A stretch of 15,661 bases of DNA from UBA5266 sp964610025 (GCA_964610025.1 CAZSTX010000048.1:1-15661), one strand, 5' to 3'. Counted from the stretch's first letter, positions 1-6,328 are shown. Program-made: numbers and translations. The notes: generated from the sequence alone by a model not told the origin.

Positions 1-73
1 CTTCTGGCTTGAGTTCTTCTAAATTCAACACTTCAATAATTTCTTTTTTTAATTCTAATATTAATGTTTCCAT
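1..73 (-). CDS. acyl carrier protein, N-terminal fragment (cut by window edge)
   Basis: Only the first 24 codons are inside the window, beginning with ATG at base 73 on the minus strand. They read METLILELKKEIIEVLNLEE followed by LKPE. This is the start of helix I of an acyl carrier protein: an amphipathic helix ending in a short acidic loop (N-L-E-E-L-K-P-E), as in ACPs of type II fatty acid and polyene systems. The DSL serine that would carry phosphopantetheine lies beyond the edge. The gene starts 4 bases after the stop of the chain-length-factor-like gene, so both are surely on one transcript. It would tether the growing acyl chain for the ketosynthase and dehydratase encoded upstream. 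Identification rests on a short stretch plus context. Confidence 0.72.
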   Translation of the reverse strand, partial: METLILELKKEIIEVLNLEELKPE

Positions 74-77
74 AAAA

Positions 78-692
78 CTATGTGTATAAATGATAAATAT
101 TATTACTATTAAATGGGGTTTCGTTTTGATTTTCTTCTCGACATACCAACAACAATAATATGTCGCAATTGTTTAATTCATAATCTATCCAACCACAAAT
201 AACTTGTGCTATATTTGGGTCAGAAAAAGCATCTATGGTTGTAGCATAAATTTGTTCGGGCGAAAAATCTTCACTTATATAAAAAGACGTTTCTCCCATA
301 ATTTTATTGCGAATGGCTATTTCGGCATTTACAATATTGGGTAATGTATAAACAAATATAGCAGGACTTGGGAAAAAATTATGTTCATCTTGAATAGTAT
401 TTTGATATATGCGATCGTTATCTAAAGATGCACTCCTATTCATCAATACAATAGCAATGTCTTTTTTAGGAGTTACTTTGTCATGAATTATATCTTTTAA
501 TAACAATTCTGATGCTAAAAAACCGGCTTTAGATAAATTATCCATTTTAAAAAATTTAGGATAAGATAATTGCAACGAACGGTAAATGTCGTTTAAATAT
601 GAAACATCTGTTCGTTGTATTGGAATGACACTATTATTGACTTTAATTTTATCATTCGTTAATCGGCAATATGAAGCAATATTTAGATTCAA
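78..692 (-). CDS. truncated beta-ketoacyl synthase-like protein (chain-length-factor type, ApeC-like)
   Basis: A 204-residue protein corresponding only to the N-terminal half of a ketosynthase fold. The segment F-V-Y-T-L-P-N-I-V-N-A-E-I-A-I-R (about 113-128) matches the dimer-interface helix of ketosynthases. Where a nucleophilic Cys would be expected the protein reads I-S-E-D-F-S-P-E-Q (about 139-147), so it lacks the active-site Cys, and there is no C-terminal half with the two catalytic His. It cannot be a condensing enzyme alone. In aryl polyene systems a truncated ketosynthase-like partner (ApeC) pairs with the active ketosynthase (ApeO); this gene sits directly downstream of such a ketosynthase, 47 bases away, and 4 bases before an acyl carrier protein. 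The start codon at 692 is TTG; no in-frame ATG is available nearby. The product name is inferred from residue pattern and context. Confidence 0.72.
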   Translation of the reverse strand: MNLNIASYCRLTNDKIKVNNSVIPIQRTDVSYLNDIYRSLQLSYPKFFKMDNLSKAGFLASELLLKDIIHDKVTPKKDIAIVLMNRSASLDNDRIYQNTIQDEHNFFPSPAIFVYTLPNIVNAEIAIRNKIMGETSFYISEDFSPEQIYATTIDAFSDPNIAQVICGWIDYELNNCDILLLLVCREENQNETPFNSNNIYHLYT

Positions 693-712
693 AATATTAT
701 TATTTTTTTTTG

Positions 713-720
713 CAAAAATA
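713..720 (-). promoter_or_regulatory. possible internal Bacteroidota -7 promoter element
   Basis: Read on the minus strand this is TATTTTTG, followed by C, fitting the Bacteroidota consensus TAnnTTTG. It lies in the only sizeable gap of the left cassette (bases 693-739), about 20 bases before the TTG start of the chain-length-factor-like gene. It could give that gene and the carrier protein a separate transcript. The gap is almost pure A/T, so a chance match is possible and no clear -33 TTTG was identified. Confidence 0.4.
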
Positions 721-739
721 GCAAAAAAGATTTTATTTT

Positions 740-1894
740 TTATATTTTTTTAAATAAAAGAGCAGCATTGCATCCTCCAAAGCCAGAAAGTAATTTTAGA
801 AAATATGTTTTAGATGTATTTTGATTGCTTAACACTATATTTAAAGGATAAATAGTTTCAGGTATTTCTGTTCCATTTGATTTTAATATGGTATTATCTA
901 ATAATGCTTCGCCTGACAAAATAGTTTCAATCACGCCAGCAGCTCCCAAAGTATGACCAATAAATCCTTTTAAACTATTAATAGGAATATGTTCTAAATG
1001 ATTGGAAGTAATGGCTACCGATTCCATATCATCGTTATAAGGTGTGGCAGTTCCATGGGCATTAATAAAAGCAATATCTTGAATTTTTATATTTTGTAAT
1101 GTATTTTTAATAGCAATCTTTAATCCGTCTCCCGTTCGTGAAGGAGCAGAAATATGGGTTGCATCATTAGCAATAGCTCCATTAATGAGTGGATAGTTAT
1201 TATTAATAATAAGTGGATTGTGATTTTTAATTGTACTATAAATAATAGTTGCAGCTGCTTCTCCGAGATTTAAGCCAGAGCGATTTTTGTCAAAAGGTTT
1301 ACAAATATCAGTAGATAATGATTTAAAAGATTGAAATCCAGACACAATAAATTTAGACAACACATCAACACCAACAACAACTACAAAATCATAGGTTTTA
1401 TTTTGCAATAAACGTAAAGCTGTAATTTGAGCAGCAGCTCCTGATATACAAGCATTAGAAACAATGATAGCCTTATTAGGGTTCTCAAAGAAAGAAGTAA
1501 TTAATTGTGCAGAGTGCCATAAATAAATCCGATTATTATCGTAAGATTCTTTTTTCGTTTTATCTAACAATTCAATATTTCCTTTAGTAGAAGAGAGTAT
1601 CAATAGTACTTTTTCGCTTTTAATATTGATATTTGTTTTTTCTAAAGCTTTATATATTGATAAGATAGCTAATTTTTCAAAACGAGTATATAGGGTTTTA
1701 TTTTTTGTATTAATAGCATAAAAATCATTATCTAATTTTTCATTATCAATGAATGCTCCCATTATATCTTCGGGAAGATTAAATACATTTTTATACAATT
1801 TTAATCCTGTAATGCCCTGTTTAATAGCAATATAATTTTCTTCTGTCGTAAAACCAAGAGAAGAAATAATATTATTACTCCATTGATATATCAT
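740..1894 (-). CDS. beta-ketoacyl-ACP synthase (KAS II / ApeO-like)
   Basis: A complete 384-residue condensing enzyme extending an acyl-ACP by decarboxylative condensation with malonyl-ACP in the cytoplasm. The Cys-His-His triad is intact: Cys149 in S-N-A-C-I-S-G, His280 in N-A-H-G-T-A-T, and His314 in K-G-F-I-G-H-T-L-G-A-A-G. The C-terminal G-F-G-G-C-N-A-A motif is the usual end of the fold. An ATG at 1918 would add eight residues, but the ATG at 1894 is preferred: it begins M-I-Y and leads straight into I-I-S-S-L-G, as ketosynthases do, and it overlaps the thioesterase stop in an ATGA arrangement that implies translational coupling. The downstream gene encodes a Cys-less ketosynthase half, the expected heterodimer partner. 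A housekeeping FabF role is less likely given the neighbours. Confidence 0.85.
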   Translation of the reverse strand: MIYQWSNNIISSLGFTTEENYIAIKQGITGLKLYKNVFNLPEDIMGAFIDNEKLDNDFYAINTKNKTLYTRFEKLAILSIYKALEKTNINIKSEKVLLILSSTKGNIELLDKTKKESYDNNRIYLWHSAQLITSFFENPNKAIIVSNACISGAAAQITALRLLQNKTYDFVVVVGVDVLSKFIVSGFQSFKSLSTDICKPFDKNRSGLNLGEAAATIIYSTIKNHNPLIINNNYPLINGAIANDATHISAPSRTGDGLKIAIKNTLQNIKIQDIAFINAHGTATPYNDDMESVAITSNHLEHIPINSLKGFIGHTLGAAGVIETILSGEALLDNTILKSNGTEIPETIYPLNIVLSNQNTSKTYFLKLLSGFGGCNAALLFKKI

Positions 1895-2316
1895 AACAAT
1901 CCGTGCATATTTTTCCATTTAATAAAAAAATCAGGGCTACTCCATTGTAAATTAAAATTGAGATCCATAAATACTTGTATAGAGTACCCGTTTACAGCTA
2001 ATTTTTGCGTACTGAGATTATAAATATTATAATCAAAAATTATTTTTGCGGCGCTGGTATTACGAAAAATAATTTCAACTAATCCTTTATCTTGATAAGT
2101 AAGAGGGCTTTTATATTGAAAATTCAATTCAACCATAGGAGCATAAAATCCTTTATCAAAAATATAGAGGTACTTTAAGCCGTATTTTTCGCCAAAGGCT
2201 TCGCGAGCATCTTCAAAATACAAAGCATATGCTCCGTGCCATACAATATTCATTGAATCGACTTCGCTGAAACGTACCTTAAATTCTTTTTCAGTTTTTA
2301 AAACAATGTTATTCAT
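1891..2316 (-). CDS. hotdog-fold acyl thioesterase (4-hydroxybenzoyl-CoA thioesterase family, ApeK-like)
   Basis: A 141-residue single hotdog domain. The N-terminal motif V-R-F-S-E-V-D-S-M-N-I-V-W-H-G-A-Y (14-30) followed by Y-F-E-D-A-R-E-A-F (33-41) is the signature of the 4-hydroxybenzoyl-CoA/YbgC thioesterase family; Asp20 is the conserved catalytic Asp. Members hydrolyse acyl-CoA or acyl-ACP thioesters. In aryl polyene clusters such an enzyme is thought to release or proofread the chain. Its ATG directly abuts the TAA of the dehydratase upstream (TAAATG), and its own TGA overlaps the ketosynthase ATG, so the three genes are tightly coupled. Family is secure; the substrate is inferred only from the neighbours. 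Confidence 0.82.
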   Translation of the reverse strand: MNNIVLKTEKEFKVRFSEVDSMNIVWHGAYALYFEDAREAFGEKYGLKYLYIFDKGFYAPMVELNFQYKSPLTYQDKGLVEIIFRNTSAAKIIFDYNIYNLSTQKLAVNGYSIQVFMDLNFNLQWSSPDFFIKWKNMHGLL

Positions 2317-2736
2317 TTAACTAATTTTTTTTTCTGTAACGCTCACTTTCATTTCACAAGAAGCAATAAGAATATCTTGACATGTTACTTTTACATCAAC
2401 AACAGTAGTCTCAAAAACAACATTGATTACATCAATATTTGTTTCAATTATTTGATTAACAGTTGGCAGTTGATTTATTTTTAAATTTTTCACTGCTCCT
2501 AATACTCCTATTTTCAAGGCATTTTTTTTATTCGTATAACCAATTAGTGCGGCACATGTCTGTGCTATATTTTCGATGATACCGCTTTCTAAAAAGTATC
2601 CATTTTCAACAAATAAATTATCAGATTGAATATAAAAAGTCGATTTAGCTTTATCTTTATCGGCATAAAGCAACGTATCTATCATTATAAAAGGTGGGCG
2701 TTGTGGAATGAGGTCTAAAATACAAATATTTTCCAT
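2317..2736 (-). CDS. 3-hydroxyacyl-ACP dehydratase, hotdog fold (ApeP/FabZ-like, altered active site)
   Basis: A 139-residue hotdog protein, first gene of the left cassette. I-P-Q-R-P-P-F-I-M-I-D (10-20) corresponds to the L-P-H-R-Y-P-F-L-L-V-D entry of FabZ dehydratases, and G-I-I-E-N-I-A-Q (52-59) to the FabZ helix G-V-L-I-x-E-A-M-A-Q, keeping the acidic catalytic residue (Glu55) and Gln59. The FabZ loop G-H-F-P carrying the catalytic His is not present: the matching stretch is E-N-G-Y-F-L-E-S-G, about six residues shorter. Glu-Asn-Gly in this place is, from memory, common in dehydratases of Bacteroidota pigment clusters. The enzyme should dehydrate 3-hydroxyacyl-ACP to the enoyl form, building conjugated double bonds where no enoyl reductase acts. 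The ATG at 2736 sits about 58 bases after a TACTTTTG promoter element. Confidence 0.75.
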   Translation of the reverse strand: MENICILDLIPQRPPFIMIDTLLYADKDKAKSTFYIQSDNLFVENGYFLESGIIENIAQTCAALIGYTNKKNALKIGVLGAVKNLKINQLPTVNQIIETNIDVINVVFETTVVDVKVTCQDILIASCEMKVSVTEKKIS

Positions 2737-2793
2737 ATATCTTGTTAGTTTTTAAAAAAATACATTTAAAACAAGAGAGTTATTAAAACAATA

Positions 2794-2801
2794 CAAAAGT
2801 A
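2794..2801 (-). promoter_or_regulatory. Bacteroidota -7 element for the acyl-chain cassette
   Basis: On the minus strand this is TACTTTTG, an exact TAnnTTTG match identical to the octamers upstream of four other transcription units in this window. It lies between the terminator of the rubredoxin operon (2849-2889) and the dehydratase ATG (2736), the right place to drive dehydratase, thioesterase, ketosynthase and the genes beyond. No convincing -33 TTTG was found at normal spacing. Confidence 0.6.
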
Positions 2802-2848
2802 CATAAAAAAAACAAGTTAGGATTGAAATTAATTTAATTTCTTTTTCC

Positions 2849-2889
2849 AAAAAAAACCATACCATTAATAATCTTAATAGTATGGTTTT
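2849..2889 (-). terminator. intrinsic terminator after the rubredoxin gene
   Basis: AAAACCATAC (2853-2862) pairs perfectly with GTATGGTTTT (2880-2889). After one C/A mismatch, ATTAA pairs with TTAAT, leaving a five-base loop. In the minus direction the stem is followed by a run of eight T (bases 2856 to 2849, the first four inside the stem). It starts 21 bases after the rubredoxin stop, and so ends the ftsE-to-rubredoxin transcript before the promoter of the next cassette. Confidence 0.85.
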
Positions 2890-2910
2890 GTAATAAAGTA
2901 GATATTTTTA

Positions 2911-3081
2911 TTAATCAATAGGAGAAAACTCATCTTTTCCTACTCCACATAAAGGGCAAACCCAATCGTCAGGAAGGTCTTCAAAAGAAGTTCCTGGTTT
3001 AATACCTGCTTCTTCGTCGCCTATTTCGGGGTCATAAACATATCCACATACGTCACATTCATACTTTTTTAATGATGCCAT
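2911..3081 (-). CDS. rubredoxin
   Basis: A 56-residue protein beginning MASLKKYECDVCGYVYDPE. The one-iron site is complete: C9-x-x-C12-G-Y and C42-P-L-C45-G, with the D-D-W-V-C-P-L-C-G segment typical of rubredoxins. Length and spacing are those of a standard 50-60-residue rubredoxin. It is a small cytoplasmic carrier of single electrons, used in anaerobes to feed oxygen, peroxide, superoxide or NO reductases. It starts 12 bases after the end of the flavin reductase gene, pointing to an NAD(P)H - flavin - rubredoxin electron path like the two halves of the fused high-molecular-weight rubredoxin (Hrb) of Moorella. A strong terminator follows. Confidence 0.95.
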   Translation of the reverse strand: MASLKKYECDVCGYVYDPEIGDEEAGIKPGTSFEDLPDDWVCPLCGVGKDEFSPID

Positions 3082-3093
3082 AATTTTTAGATT

Positions 3094-3613
3094 TTAAATT
3101 TTTGATTTATTGATAAAAGTTGGTGCATATTTCGGTGATTTTCCTTTCATTACTTCACGATAATAAGTATATGTCATTACTTTTTCGTTTTTCATTTTTT
3201 CGAGTTCCATTAGTTCGCCAATAAAAATAAAATGTGTTCCTACATCAACTGTTTTTACTAATTTACAAGTCATATAAGCGACTACATTTTCTTTTAAAAT
3301 AGGTAACATTTTCATAACCATAGGCTATTTCTCTTTGCTCCATTTTATTGTTATCTTTACCACTTCGATAGCCAAACGTTCGTATAATATCCATTGAAGT
3401 ATTTTCAGGTAGAATGGAAACCGAAAAAACACCATGTTTTTGTATTAGTTCTGCCGTATGATTGTTTTTATGACAACATACTCCTATTTGAACAGGTTCG
3501 GCTGTTGCTTGAAAAACTACAGTTGCAATGAATCCATTTCCATACTCTTTATTGCCTGAACATACAGCATACATTCCATAAGGAATTATTAAAAGGCTTT
3601 CTATATCTATCAT
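3094..3613 (-). pseudogene. flavin reductase family protein (flavoredoxin-like), interrupted by a one-base frameshift
   Basis: Two overlapping reading frames together make one protein of the flavin reductase (FMN-binding split-barrel) family. The first starts at ATG 3613 in ATGA overlap with the glycosyltransferase stop and reads ...Y-G-M-Y-A-V-C-S-G-N-K-E-Y-G-N-G-F-I, then T-A-E-P-V-Q-I-G-V-C-C-H-K-N-N-H-T-A, both typical of the family. The second continues L-P-I-L-K-E-N, then D-V-G-T-H-F-I-F-I-G-E-L and ends T-F-I-N-K-S-K-I at 3094. Removing one base near 3307 joins them as Y-G-Y-E-N-L-P-I-L-K, giving about 172 residues, the normal family length. As written the product stops after 116 residues, lacking the conserved D-V-G-T-H segment. 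Both halves look well conserved, so the lesion is very recent or a sequence error. The intact enzyme would pass electrons from NAD(P)H via FMN, probably to the rubredoxin encoded next. Confidence 0.85.
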
Positions 3614-4527
3614 ATATCGTGAGAATTATTATGTTGTAAATAGCATAGGTAATTTAATTTATATAAATTGAATAGGAATAAATTAGGTCGTTTGCTTTTA
3701 AAATTTAAAAGCATTATTTTTCTTAACATCAAATAATTAAAAGAAAATAGTGCAATCAATTTCCATTTTTCTATATATGAATACACTTTTAATAATCGAA
3801 TGTCTTTGATAAGCAGGTTGCGGTCGGGATAATTTTCTAATAAAATCATTAAGTTTTGCACACCTTCTTTTGTTTTTTTAATATATACTTCGTTGGTATC
3901 TATTCCAATATGATATAATGGATTGTCAATATGTTGAATATTACAATTGCGTTTTCTTAATTCAAATCCAAAGAGTGTATCTTCGTGTCCATAATTTTTG
4001 AGTAATTCATTAAAGCGTATTTGCCAAAATAATTTTTTTGCTATTATAAAATTAAAAGCCGAAAATCTTGAATTGGGGTTTTTATTTCTTTCTTCTGCTG
4101 ATTTGGTTTCAACACTTATCCCATATTTCCATCGCAAATAAGATTTAGGTGGCGGAGGTGTGGGTTTATAGGCTGTTCCTCCACATACAATGACATCGTT
4201 TCCTGTGCAATAAGGCAAATAACGAGCTATGTATTGATCGTCTACTGGTTCAGAATCGCAGTCTAAAAACAGCAAATAATTATATTGCGCTTGCCCAGCC
4301 AAAAAATTTCGAGCAATAGACCTCCCCGCTTTTGTTGGTAATTCAAAAAGTTTGGTTTTAGACAATTCTTTTAAAATAGCATTTTCTTCTCTATAATGAG
4401 TATTGTCAGAAGCATCGTCTAATAACAATATTTCAAAATCAATATTTTCTTTTGTTGCTTGCTGATGTAAGTTACGGACTAAACTTACAGCATTATAATT
4501 ATAAATAGGAATTAATATAGATAACAT
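3610..4527 (-). CDS. glycosyltransferase family 2
   Basis: A 305-residue GT-A glycosyltransferase. It opens M-L-S-I-L-I-P-I-Y-N, the nucleotide-sugar-binding strand of family 2; D-D-A-S-D (37-41) is the second conserved acidic motif; D-C-D (89-91) is the DxD metal site; and G-H-E-D-T-L-F-G (180-187) carries the likely catalytic base region, as in galactosyltransferase-type C-terminal domains. The C-terminal third (about 245-300) is basic and hydrophobic without a clear transmembrane helix, suggesting peripheral membrane contact. It should transfer a sugar from a nucleotide donor to a glycan or lipid acceptor at the inner face of the cytoplasmic membrane; donor and acceptor cannot be read. It starts 3 bases after the ftsE stop and overlaps the flavin reductase start, so it is an operon member. 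Confidence 0.85.
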   Translation of the reverse strand: MLSILIPIYNYNAVSLVRNLHQQATKENIDFEILLLDDASDNTHYREENAILKELSKTKLFELPTKAGRSIARNFLAGQAQYNYLLFLDCDSEPVDDQYIARYLPYCTGNDVIVCGGTAYKPTPPPPKSYLRWKYGISVETKSAEERNKNPNSRFSAFNFIIAKKLFWQIRFNELLKNYGHEDTLFGFELRKRNCNIQHIDNPLYHIGIDTNEVYIKKTKEGVQNLMILLENYPDRNLLIKDIRLLKVYSYIEKWKLIALFSFNYLMLRKIMLLNFKSKRPNLFLFNLYKLNYLCYLQHNNSHDI

Positions 4528-4530
4528 AAT

Positions 4531-5367
4531 TTATTCTAATACTTTTCCTTGCTCGACACGCAACATTCGAGAAGGTATTTGACTGATTATATTGTAATTA
4601 TGAGTAGCTATCATAACAGATGTTCCTTTTTTGCTAATCTCATGAAAGAGGTTAACAATTTCTAAAGATGTATCTGGGTCAAGATTTCCAGTTGGTTCGT
4701 CGGCTAATATAATTTCAGGTTGATTGACCAAAGCTCTTGCGATGCAAACACGTTGTTGCTCTCCACCTGAAAGTTGATGAGGCATTTTATGCCCTTTTGT
4801 TCTCAATCCTACTAAGTTTAAAACCTCTTCAATACGTTCATCTCGTTTAACGCGGTCTTTCCAATCTGTAACTTTGGTAACAAATTTTAGGTTTTCATAC
4901 ACATTGCGATCATATAATAATTGAAAGTCTTGAAATATGATGCCAAGTTTTCTACGCAATCGCTGTATGTTTTTTGATTTAATTTTAACCATATTATATC
5001 CTGCCACAGTCAATTCGCCACTTCGTATTGGCACTTCTCCGTATAATATTTTTAATAAATTGCTTTTACCACTACCTGTTTTCCCAACGATATATACCAT
5101 TTCGCCTTGTTTTATAGAAAAACTCACTTTTGATAAAATCAGCATCTTTTTTTGATAAATATCAACATCGTTAACAATGATAACATTTTTTAGATTTTCT
5201 TCAACAATAATTTCTTGCTCACTTTCTGAATCAATAATTGTTTCTCCCTTATTATTAAAAGAAGATAAATTTTTATTTTCTTCTTTTAATTCGGATATCA
5301 AATCTGTTTCATTTAATGATTTATCGGATTTATTTTCTAACACAGGTTCTATTTCTAAATCAACCAT
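4531..5367 (-). CDS. ftsE: cell division ABC transporter ATP-binding protein FtsE
   Basis: A 278-residue ABC ATPase with every motif: Walker A G-K-T-G-S-G-K-S (95-102), Q-loop F-Q-D-F (Gln146), signature L-S-G-G-E-Q-Q-R (199-206), Walker B I-I-L-A-D-E-P (219-225), D-loop, and switch His256 in I-A-T-H-N. The spacing and P-T-G-N-L-D-P-D fit FtsE, which with the membrane protein FtsX controls cell-wall hydrolysis at the septum. About 60 residues of acidic, Glu/Ser/Asn-rich low-complexity sequence precede the ATPase, unusual for an FtsE of about 220 residues. A GTG at 5403 would extend the frame, but it overlaps the -7 promoter element (5400-5393); ATG 5367 is therefore the start. No ftsX is adjacent. 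First gene of the operon running through glycosyltransferase, flavin reductase and rubredoxin. Confidence 0.85.
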   Translation of the reverse strand: MVDLEIEPVLENKSDKSLNETDLISELKEENKNLSSFNNKGETIIDSESEQEIIVEENLKNVIIVNDVDIYQKKMLILSKVSFSIKQGEMVYIVGKTGSGKSNLLKILYGEVPIRSGELTVAGYNMVKIKSKNIQRLRRKLGIIFQDFQLLYDRNVYENLKFVTKVTDWKDRVKRDERIEEVLNLVGLRTKGHKMPHQLSGGEQQRVCIARALVNQPEIILADEPTGNLDPDTSLEIVNLFHEISKKGTSVMIATHNYNIISQIPSRMLRVEQGKVLE

Positions 5368-5392
5368 AATTGAATTTATTATATTCGATTTG

Positions 5393-5400
5393 CAAAAGTA
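5393..5400 (-). promoter_or_regulatory. Bacteroidota -7 element for the ftsE operon
   Basis: On the minus strand TACTTTTG (followed by C) matches TAnnTTTG. It lies 25 bases before ATG 5367 and covers codons 2-4 of the longer GTG-initiated frame, so it decides the ftsE start. It would drive ftsE, glycosyltransferase, flavin reductase and rubredoxin as one transcript. Confidence 0.65.
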
Positions 5401-5453
5401 CACATTTTTTTATTCCAATATCTTTTTTTTTTATTTCTATAGACTATTTAACA

Positions 5454-6200
5454 TCAGTCATTTAATTTCCAATCTAATGCTACTCGGGTTACTTCTATAT
5501 TCTCTTGTAGAGAAAATACAGACGAAATATAGCTATAATTTGCTACTTGCTTTCTTTCTATATAATATTTATCTCCATATTTAGTTTGTGAAATAAAATG
5601 AATATTACATGTCTTTAAAGTGTGTTGTTGATGAAATTCATGCCCATACTCATCTAAAATCCACATTAAATAACGTGTGTTGTTAACATGTTTGTTCATG
5701 TCAATATCAGAGTGTAAAACTTTATGATAATCATTTGAAAAATGAATATCTATTTTAGGAATTTTAGGAATTTTTCCTTGAATAACATGTTCATCTAAAA
5801 TTATATCTTTATTATTTTCAGGAATTACCCTCTGGGTTTTAAAATTTTCTTTGTCTAAAATCACCCATGCTGAAGTAGCTATAATAATGCGTTCTCCTTT
5901 TTCGTCGAAAACTTCAAAATCTCGAGGATAAACAATTAATTCGGATGTTTTACCCCAAGTTTTTATGCTAATCTGTTCGTTCCACTCAGGCATTCTCTCT
6001 ATATGAATATAAAGTTTGACTAATGCCCAAAACATATTTTTCTTTTGTAAAAAATGCCAGCCAAATTGATTATTATTAGAATGTGCCCAAGCTACTTCTT
6101 GCATAAAATACATTAAATTAAAAAGTGCTAATTTCCGATTATCATCAACAAAATAAGAATAAATCTGAAAAGATTGTTCGTATATGTTTTTCTTTTTCAT
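5454..6200 (-). CDS. acyl-ACP thioesterase (FatA/FatB-type, double hotdog)
   Basis: A 248-residue thioesterase with two hotdog domains. The catalytic motif D-M-N-K-H-V-N-N-T-R-Y (167-177) provides the Asp167/Asn169/His171 set of the plant and bacterial acyl-ACP thioesterase family. The N-terminal domain shows F-W-A-L-V-K-L-Y-I-H-I (57-67) and W-x-E-x-I-x-I-x-T-W-G (73-83), also typical. Length matches bacterial members (about 240-250). It hydrolyses acyl-ACP to free fatty acid and ACP in the cytoplasm, so it could end chains made by housekeeping fatty acid synthesis or, less likely, by the separate cassette at the left. It is its own transcription unit: a TACTTTTG element lies 32 bases upstream, and the ftsE promoter lies just beyond its TGA stop. 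Confidence 0.88.
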   Translation of the reverse strand: MKKKNIYEQSFQIYSYFVDDNRKLALFNLMYFMQEVAWAHSNNNQFGWHFLQKKNMFWALVKLYIHIERMPEWNEQISIKTWGKTSELIVYPRDFEVFDEKGERIIIATSAWVILDKENFKTQRVIPENNKDIILDEHVIQGKIPKIPKIDIHFSNDYHKVLHSDIDMNKHVNNTRYLMWILDEYGHEFHQQHTLKTCNIHFISQTKYGDKYYIERKQVANYSYISSVFSLQENIEVTRVALDWKLND

Positions 6201-6231
6201 ATTTGATTACTTTTTAAATTTTAAAAGATTA

Positions 6232-6239
6232 CAAAAGTA
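6232..6239 (-). promoter_or_regulatory. Bacteroidota -7 element for the acyl-ACP thioesterase
   Basis: TACTTTTG on the minus strand, 31 bases upstream of ATG 6200. It faces away from an identical octamer on the plus strand at 6291-6298, so this 128-base intergenic stretch (6201-6328) is a divergent promoter region. Confidence 0.62.
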
Positions 6240-6290
6240 ATTAAAAAAGATTTATGATAGTTAGCATGATATCTATATAATAAAAAATTG

Positions 6291-6298
6291 TACTTTTG
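6291..6298 (+). promoter_or_regulatory. Bacteroidota -7 element for the dipeptidyl-peptidase gene
   Basis: TACTTTTG on the plus strand, 30 bases before ATG 6329. The TTG at 6296, which would open a longer frame, lies inside this element and so is not the start. Confidence 0.62.
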
Positions 6299-6328
6299 TT
6301 TTTTTTTAATAAAAATAATTATAAAATA

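Noticed and set aside
1895..1918. Longer ketosynthase start at ATG 1918
   Set aside because: It would overlap the thioesterase by 28 bases and add residues before the usual ketosynthase N-terminus; ATG 1894 gives the ATGA overlap and the expected start.
3300..3312. Programmed ribosomal frameshifting in the flavin reductase
   Set aside because: There is no slippery heptamer, stem-loop or precedent in this family, and the first frame continues for about ten further codons rather than meeting a stop at the shift.
5177..5584. Plus-strand open frame of 135 codons antisense to ftsE and the acyl-ACP thioesterase
   Set aside because: It lies opposite two well-identified genes and across their promoter gap, with low-complexity Phe/Ser/Leu-rich content typical of antisense A/T-rich DNA.
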